Assembly (NCBI RefSeq): GCF_037975245.1
Contig: NC_092583.1
Location: 1,409,764-1,469,763, forward strand
Length of the DNA: 60,000 bases
Source of the DNA: Apostichopus japonicus
Lineage: Eukaryota > Echinodermata > Holothuroidea > Aspidochirotida > Stichopodidae
Direction: 5' to 3'
The translations under genes and the position numbers were made by a program. The notes beneath the pieces are model-generated. The model did no database searches. It saw only the letters and a program-made list of their open reading frames with translations, and was not told where the DNA came from. Positions 11,165-60,000 of the stretch are shown here, piece by piece. Each line of letters opens with the position of its first letter. Positions within the stretch are counted from its first letter, which is position 1.

Positions 11165-12360
11165 TATAACTGAATTTATTTGATTTTGCTGAAAGATTTG
11201 CTGATACAGTGGGCTTGGCCTCCAGTAATCTTTTTTGTTATCATTTTTGATACATATATCCTAGAAAGTAATATAATAGCATTAAAAAAAATTGTATTAA
11301 TATTAACTAGTTTTGTATGTGATTCATACTCATATAAAAAGTCTCTGGAAAAAAAAAACACCCACAACTTAACAAAGTAAAAACAAAATTAAAGTTGCAA
11401 ATCTAGTAAGAATATTTTTTAAAGACAATATTCAATGTATACTTTGAGTGATAACTTAGTAAAGGCTAAGTAAAACTTGCATGCCTCAAAAAGCAGAAAG
11501 CTAATTTAAAATAAAAATATCCCGACTTAACTTGGGAGCCAACATTCATGAACTTCAAATTCGGTGGGCTGCTCAATTTTTTCCTGCATAAACTTAAGGA
11601 AGCAAGGTTTTCATTTTCCTGTCTATGCAAACATATCAGCCCTCAACAGTTTGCTGTACAATTACAAGGCATAATGTCCTTTAAAAGCACCAAAGAATAC
11701 AAAGTGACAGGTTAATAAAATTGGACTTTTAACGGGGAAACTATATTTGTGTGGATGTCATTTAAAATTTTAAATCTATATGCTGGAACTTACAAGGTGA
11801 CAGACTGCTCAAAATGGGTAGACCCTTCTAAGGAATTTGGGAATTAAATTCACTCCAACTTTAAAGAAAGAGAATGCAAGAATAGAATGGGATGATCAAA
11901 CATTTGAAATTCTCATTTATGTAAGTTTTCCCGGTATGTTTTATCAACACGACCAAAGAAGAGGTTTTATTCCCTTCTGTGAATCCGCCATTATTATTTG
12001 CCAAGTGCAAATGAGAAGACTTATATCATGTTTTTCCCCCTATTTATTATGGCAAACTGCAGCACTGCAATATTGTAACAAATGGTTTCTCAAAGTCATT
12101 TTTATAAACAATTTTATAAATAAACTTGTGTCACAGATTTATAGGACAGGTTGCAGATACAACAAATCAATTCATGGAAAATTACAAGTTTTGAAGCTGC
12201 TCACAAGCATAAACTGGAGTAATTTGTTTACTCTTTCAGTAGTGGATGCTGACTTCATCTGCTGTTGGCACGGATAACACATTTTTCTTAGCAATAACTA
12301 TCATCTTTCCATTTTGTTTCCTCTTCATAAAATGTTATGAAGAGAGAGAGAGAGTAAAAG
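11165..12360. other. Intergenic DNA downstream of MGAT5
   Basis: AT-rich sequence with no recognised gene. TTTATT at about 12041 (AATAAA on the - strand) is one possible MGAT5 polyadenylation signal, about 0.9 kb after the stop, with no support beyond the hexamer. Confidence 0.3.
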
Positions 12361-12500
12361 TAACACAGGGATGTGTCCAGGATTTCCTGAGGGCCGGGTA
12401 TACTGATCGCCGTGCTGAGGGGAGGGGTCTAAGGGGAGAGGTGGTGTCCCCCTCCCCTTTGGGAAATTTTTTGATTTTTGAAGGTGCTCAGATGCCAAAT
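12361..12500 (+). repeat. Dispersed repeat fragment
   Basis: A GATGTGTCCAGGATTTCCTG start, a GC-rich middle with GGGGAGGGG and CCCCCTCCCC arms, and a GGGAAATTTTTTGATTTTTGAA end give it the look of common non-autonomous repeats of marine invertebrates. There is no second copy in the window for direct confirmation. Confidence 0.35.
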
Positions 12501-12873
12501 GCAGGCACTAGTGTAGAACGAAAAACACACACAATATCAACAAACACGTAACAGTTTAGCTTAGGCGCAAATAGAAAAAATCTGAGTAAACATTCTTCAA
12601 AGTTTGATGAAAGCCTCAGGGAATGATATGACCAGTGGTGGCTAAAATCCAAAGACTCACACACTAGCATCCTTTGGTTCGTGACAAAATTATCCTCCTC
12701 CACTTCTCTGTTTCTCTGTCCATCCTCGAATCTATCTATCCTTCAAACAAATTAGACCCTCCATCCCCCAAATAATATGAAAAATTGTTACTTCACAAAA
12801 TGGTTCTTCTTTCGTCCAATTCGGCAGTAAATGCCGTTCCCCTTTCGATCTGAGAATCTGCAAACATTTCTTT

Positions 12874-12922
12874 TAATCACCTGGTTAATCACCTGGTTAA
12901 TCACCCGGTTAATCACCTGGTG
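12874..12922. repeat. 12-bp tandem repeat in the MGAT5 3' UTR
   Basis: There are four copies of AATCACCTGGTT, one of them with CACCCGG. The array starts 12 bases after the MGAT5 stop codon on the - strand. Each copy contains CACCTG, an E-box hexamer. As RNA it reads AACCAGGUGAUU. Confidence 0.85.
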
Positions 12923-12933
12923 TTGTTCCTCTT

Positions 12934-54709
<41,776 letters not shown>

Positions 54710-57684
54710 CTGTATGAAGCAGCGTGTGGTGAGGGAGGAAGCAATGACAAAGAACACAGCATAAAAATAAAAAAATCAAAGAATTCTGATCCTTCATCCC
54801 CCCCCCAACCCCCACACACAAAATATTATTCGAACAGATATAGGCACATAGGCACATCAAGTTCGTTACATGGTTGAAAAAGTGACCTTCCTTTGTAAAA
54901 AAAATAATAATAAAAAATTTACATTTGTTCGACAATATTACAGTACCACATCAACCGAGTTTACCTCGAAATGGAAATGCTTTAATGAAATTAATTAAAA
55001 CTAATTAAGGACGAATACCCTAGCTCCTAGACACTTTAACGCAATGAATCATTATCATGATCACAGAACTTATATCCATTTGATTCATCATCTGTATGGC
55101 CATTTCATTGCCCTGCCTCTTTTCATGTTGTTATTACAGAGATCCCTCATATGCTGCTCTCTCTCTTTAATTAGGAAATTGGAAGACTAATTTGTATTTT
55201 TATTGTTTCAACTTGCGCTTCATCAATTTCATATGTTGAAGATGACATACCTTCCATATGAGAGTTTATAGTACGGTAGAAACAATTCATAATTATACCT
55301 TTAAATTCACTTTGTTTTTAACATTGTCAGTTTGTATATTGAAAAATACCAGCTTCCATTATAAATACCAAACCAAACACACTACTGTACTTCAACATTG
55401 AAGTCCATTCCTCCCCCCCCCCCCCCCAAGAGGAAACTAACTGCTGAACCTCCTTGATATTCATTTAAATTATTATCCTGTAGAGATACCGGTACAGTAT
55501 ATTTTGGAGGAACATTTATCACTTCTTCAATAGCCCTATCTCCACCCTGCCCATCCAATTTGAAACCATTGGAAAACTATTAATCCATTTTTGTAAACCA
55601 TTTATATAATAAACGAAATGTATCTAAGACACCTAACTTCTACTGCATTACGCATCTTTAATACATCTTCTATAGATGGTTCATACAATTCAGCTTAATG
55701 ACCCATTAGCTAAAACAGAGCATTTTCACCACAACTTCAGACAATATCAACAAAGAGGTATCAAAAATATTTGTTTACACAGTTGGAAGAGCTCACTCAA
55801 GCATAGGGCAAAAAAAAAAACCTGCCAGCATCACATATATACATACTGTACTATAGAAGTACGTACTTTCAAAGGGTTATTACGTCATATCATGGTCGCG
55901 TTTTGCTTTAAATATGGACAATATAGTCAACAATCAATATATGTCATCAGGTTACTGTACTGTAGTTCTTCACAATTCAATCATATAGTACATTAATATC
56001 TCAAGAAACATGCATAGCATTAAAAACAAGAGCAGTGTTCAGTGAGTGTTATACAGTAGCTATCAACTCATCAACAATATCAAACTTACAATACAAACGT
56101 TTTGGTGAAAATTATACAATTTTCTTTTAATTACGTACTTAAATCAACACTCCATATGGCAGGCACTGTTTATATGGTTATCAAAAAAAAACAGTGTACG
56201 ATCGCAGTACCATCATAATGTTGAACTGTTCATCATACATGTACATATACAGACATATTGTAGGTCAATGTAAATTCTTTTTTACAGTTTTCTATAACAT
56301 AGTTTTGACAGGCCCCATTAATATGGTTTTAAATGAAACTATCCATTCTACTGTATGTAGAATACTGGGTGAGTGGGTGGAAGAGATTAGTTACACATAG
56401 TAAGCAGTGATACATGCAAATAACAGTGTAACGTTCATTTTAAAACACATTCGATCAATCAAAGGGTATTCCGGGAAATATTAGATTAAGAAAAAAGTTT
56501 AAGTCCTCATTCACACAATATTTGCTCCATTTTAATTTACAGGGAATGTTTAAAACTGTTCAAACCTCCACCAGTCCTCATTTAAAGGTCACACAACTAC
56601 TGCTCAGTATGTATTACTGTACCTTCAGTTTATAATTAGTTCATTTCTTATAGGTCCTACAGCATATAAGAAAACCTTCATATTTACCACTGAATAGTAT
56701 TATTTTGTCTGTTTTTTTTTTTGTTTTTTTTCTTCTATTATTTAGCATATTTTACATATCAAGCTTAAAATTCATTCTAGAATTTTTGATCTTAATCGAA
56801 TGCTATAGCCTCTTGCATCTTTTTTCCACACTGTATCAACTGTAGTATAGAAACTGAATCTACTCAAATTCATATATCACAAATAGAGGTAATAAAACTG
56901 TAGATGTTTTATTCATAATGTAATTATGCATCTTTTTTCATTTTACCACATATTGTTTAATAAATAATTAATTGTTGATTTGTTTGCTTTAATTGATTTG
57001 ACTGTTTATGTTTGCTGAAAGGTCAAGATATATGTGAATAAGATTCTTAGTTGTTAATTTTGAAAAAGAGCTATGCGATCCAGTCCTGCCTGCATGGGTT
57101 GAAATTACCTTAAATTGTTAGTACAGTACACTGTGCTTAAAACAAAAATTGTTAGTAAAATATGTTAGAAAAATTGCAAAACAGTAAAATATAAAAAAAG
57201 GTTAGTTACATAAACATAATAAAAAAACAAGACTAATTTACAAGATTAAACACTTAACAAATGAAATCTTAAATATGATTTAAAGTAATGCAAAAATACT
57301 AACACTGTTGATATTTGGATACACCACATTTCAATACCAATTGTTAGCTTTTGGAAAATGTTTCACCCGCAAGCTCCTTTAAGTCCACTCCTGAATAGTA
57401 ATCAATGTCAACTTATATGAAAACATAGGACATGTAAATATTATTAACAATTAGGTACTATAAATTGCATTTAAACTTTGATGACAATGAAAACAAAATT
57501 TATGCTTAGACTCATTACTTCTAACAACTATTGTTAGTCGATGTGACAATACATAAAGTGATTTAAAATTAACCTAACAAAGTGACAGTTACCTACAATT
57601 TGCCTCATTTCAATGGTAGATGTTAAAACAAGTAAATTAATCAGGGTGAACAAAGTCTTTACTTAGCTAACATACAGTAGCTTT
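54710..57684 (-). other. Intron upstream of MGAT5 exon v1
   Basis: AT-rich, with a 15-base C-run near 55413-55427. No exon encoding the family's N-terminal anchor was found. Confidence 0.45.
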
Positions 57685-58220
57685 GAGACAACAACTACAC
57701 TGAAAACATTTTGAATGATACAACCACTGTTTCAAATCATTCTAATACATTGAAAACATTTTGAATGATACAACCACTGTTTCAAATAATTCTAATACAT
57801 TGAAAACATTTTGAATGATACAACCACTGTTTCAAGTCATTCTAGTACATTCAAAGCATTTGGAATGAGACAGCCACTGTTTCAAGTCATTCTAGTAATT
57901 GAAACATTTTGAATGATATAGCAACTGTTTCAAGTCATTCTAGTACATTGAAAATGATATAGCCACTGTTTAAAGTCATTCTAGTACGTTGAAACATTTT
58001 GAGTGATAGAGCCACTGTTTCAAGTCATTCTAGTACATTGAAACATTTTGAATGATATAGCCACTGTTTCAAGTCATTCTAATATATTGAAAATGATATA
58101 GCCACTGTTTCAAATCATTCTAGTACATTGAAACATTTTGAATGATACAACCACTGTTTGAAGTCATTCTAGTACATTAAAACATTTTGATTGATGCAGC
58201 CATGTTTCAAATCATACTAG
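57685..58220. repeat. 50-bp minisatellite
   Basis: Eleven copies of TACATTGAAAACATTTTGAA then TGATACAACCACTGTTTCAAGTCATTCTAG. The first three copies are near-identical and later ones lose short blocks. Confidence 0.93.
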
Positions 58221-58447
58221 TACATTGAAAACAATTTTTCTCTTTCTGTCTTACCAAATGAGGTTTTGGGGGTCGGTGATTACCACATTTGGATCTGTTA
58301 ACTCCCAGCACTTTTGCTGCCCAAACAGTTTTCATCATATTATCGAGTACACACACAAAACCAAACTGGAAGATTTCAAAACTTGATTCTAAGTGAATTA
58401 GCCAACTCCCAAAAATTTACTGATGTTGGGATTTAAGAAAGTTTTCC

Positions 58448-58661
58448 TACCTACAGTAACACACAAAACCAAACTATAGACTGGAAATGTTTTAGCACTC
58501 CGCCCTCTATTTCCCACTCCTGGAATTCGTACTGTACCGCACACTCTCTCCCTCTCTTCTGAATCTACCGTACCATTCACAGAAGACAACTTACGGTAAA
58601 CTACGTAATTTTTCTTGAGAAACGCTTCACGCAGCAGTTCATTTGCAATTTTGGCGATCAT
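58448..58661 (-). other. Weak candidate for an upstream MGAT5 exon
   Basis: An ATG-initiated frame (MIAKIANELLREAFLKKNYV onwards) runs 71 codons to CTGTAG|GTAGGA, a plausible donor. It leaves one G, the phase exon v1 needs (G+AT gives the Asp expected before IKKTLAV). The segment is CpG-richer than its surroundings. Against it: no similarity to the conserved MGAT5 N-terminus, and only a 12-residue hydrophobic stretch instead of a signal anchor. It may be a 5' UTR exon or chance. Confidence 0.15.
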
Positions 58662-60000
58662 CTTTTGGAATTTTGCGGTTTACTCAGAACGGTCAAGGTT
58701 TGCTTCACCGATTAAAAAGTGAAGCATATTGTATGATCTGAGAGTGTCTGAAACCTAATTTATACCAGAACGAACTGAAAAGTGTCTGCATTAAATGGAT
58801 TTAGGCCCTCCAGGCAACATACATACTGTTCTTACATGCATCCTAACCTCCAAAATTTGTTGTAATTAAAAGCAACATGAGGATACCAATCATGCATACT
58901 ATATGCAGACTTTTGCACACAGAATCATTAATACACGGCTGGGGAAATTGGCTGAGGGAGGATGTGAAATTTAATTAAGTTACGAAGGAGAGAAAGTTGT
59001 ATGACAAAGAGCCTGGCTCATCCTGGCACACTATACACTCAAAGGTGGAACTGATTAACTGAAATACATACCAATATACCTTACAGAATATATACACAAC
59101 TTTTGTTTCTAATTGTCATACAGTATGTGCTTCAACCCACGCCCCCTATGACCCCCTTCCCCCCCCCCCCGCCCCGCAAAGCGACAAAATATTGACAACA
59201 TTTGCAATTAGTTCAACACATCATTGACACTTTATATTATTAGATCCTGGAACTCTTTAATAATCATTCTAACTGGGCTAATTCTATTTATATAGTTTTT
59301 TACTTTTTTTTTAACTCCATGAGGCTGAAATAAGGGAATTTAATCATTAACCTTACAGTAGGAAGTGCCAACCCACGTGTTCCAGTTACTGTATTACTAT
59401 CTCAACAATGATCCTTTTACTGTATATGTACATAACAGATGTTTGTATAATTGGTATTGGTTTGTCTGTGCAATATATACAGTACAAGTATGTAAACTTG
59501 TATCGTGTGCTACCGTAGATTCTGAAATTACAGAAAGTTCAATCAATGGAGTTCCTTGGGGCTGGCAGTACTTTAACAGAAAATGAAGAAAATGACAAAT
59601 TCAACCACCAGTGCCTTTGGCCTCATGATTATTTTCCCTTTGTATGTGCCGTCATGGTGTGATTCTTCAACACTTTGGATTGCATGCATACATAACGTAC
59701 AGTATATGCATAAAGAACAAATATCAAACTCATTATCATTATTATTAATTATTGATTTCTGAGCTTTGCCTCCTTCAACAGTTCCTGAATGGTAAATTTA
59801 CTAAACCAATAAACTTTTCTAGGAATCATTATTGTTCCTTTACTTGTCAACATATTTAAGGAACAACTACAATAATTTATACCCATGCATAGTACAAAGA
59901 TTACTGTAGCTACAGTAAAACCATTTTTTTTTTCTTACTTTCTTTTTACACATTATAATAATCTTACATTTTGAGAGGTAATGAAACAGGTTCATAAAAT
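58662..60000. other. Right edge, nothing recognised
   Basis: AT-rich, with a C-run at about 59158-59170. No coding exon recognised. Confidence 0.4.

Overview
The window is animal nuclear DNA: AT-rich, intron-rich and full of repeats. It holds the 3' part of two convergent genes. At the left edge, on the + strand, are the last two coding exons of syntaxin-17 (STX17), the autophagosomal Qa-SNARE. On the - strand is almost all of an alpha-1,6-mannosylglycoprotein 6-beta-N-acetylglucosaminyltransferase (MGAT5, GnT-V, family GT18). Fifteen coding exons, 54709 down to the stop at 12934, join with consistent splice phases into about 717 residues ending in the family's cysteine-rich tail. The N-terminal exon(s), with the Golgi signal anchor, were not recognised and are probably beyond the right edge. 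Both proteins are close to vertebrate orthologs. With the abundant tRNA-derived SINEs and TIR elements this suggests an invertebrate deuterostome, most likely an echinoderm (a sea cucumber is my guess). The taxon is inference.

Layout. 1-996: STX17 3' end. 997-12933: intergenic and both 3' flanks. This stretch has a TIR-bounded element filled with a palindromic GGTAAATTTACC satellite (2236-3780), a 62-bp minisatellite (3938-4535), an array of decayed tRNA-like units (about 5960-6690), dispersed repeats and a SINE. 12934-33830: fourteen MGAT5 exons separated by introns of roughly 0.4-3.5 kb. These introns carry two minisatellites whose units contain 5' splice-site-like sequences in the sense direction. 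One, at 21640-22095, is visibly made from the exon-intron junction it abuts. They also carry a (TA)n run, SINEs, a foldback element, a hAT-like element and a DR1-rich repeat. 33831-54379: one 20.5-kb intron with MITEs, tRNA-containing repeats, minisatellites, a polypurine tract, a perfect hairpin and an orphan coding-like segment. 54710-60000: upstream intron or flank with a 50-bp minisatellite and one weak candidate exon.

The two genes are neighbours only by position. STX17 drives autophagosome-lysosome fusion and MGAT5 branches N-glycans in the Golgi, so no shared pathway is implied. The most unusual observation is the tandem amplification of the MGAT5 donor site immediately downstream of a coding exon.
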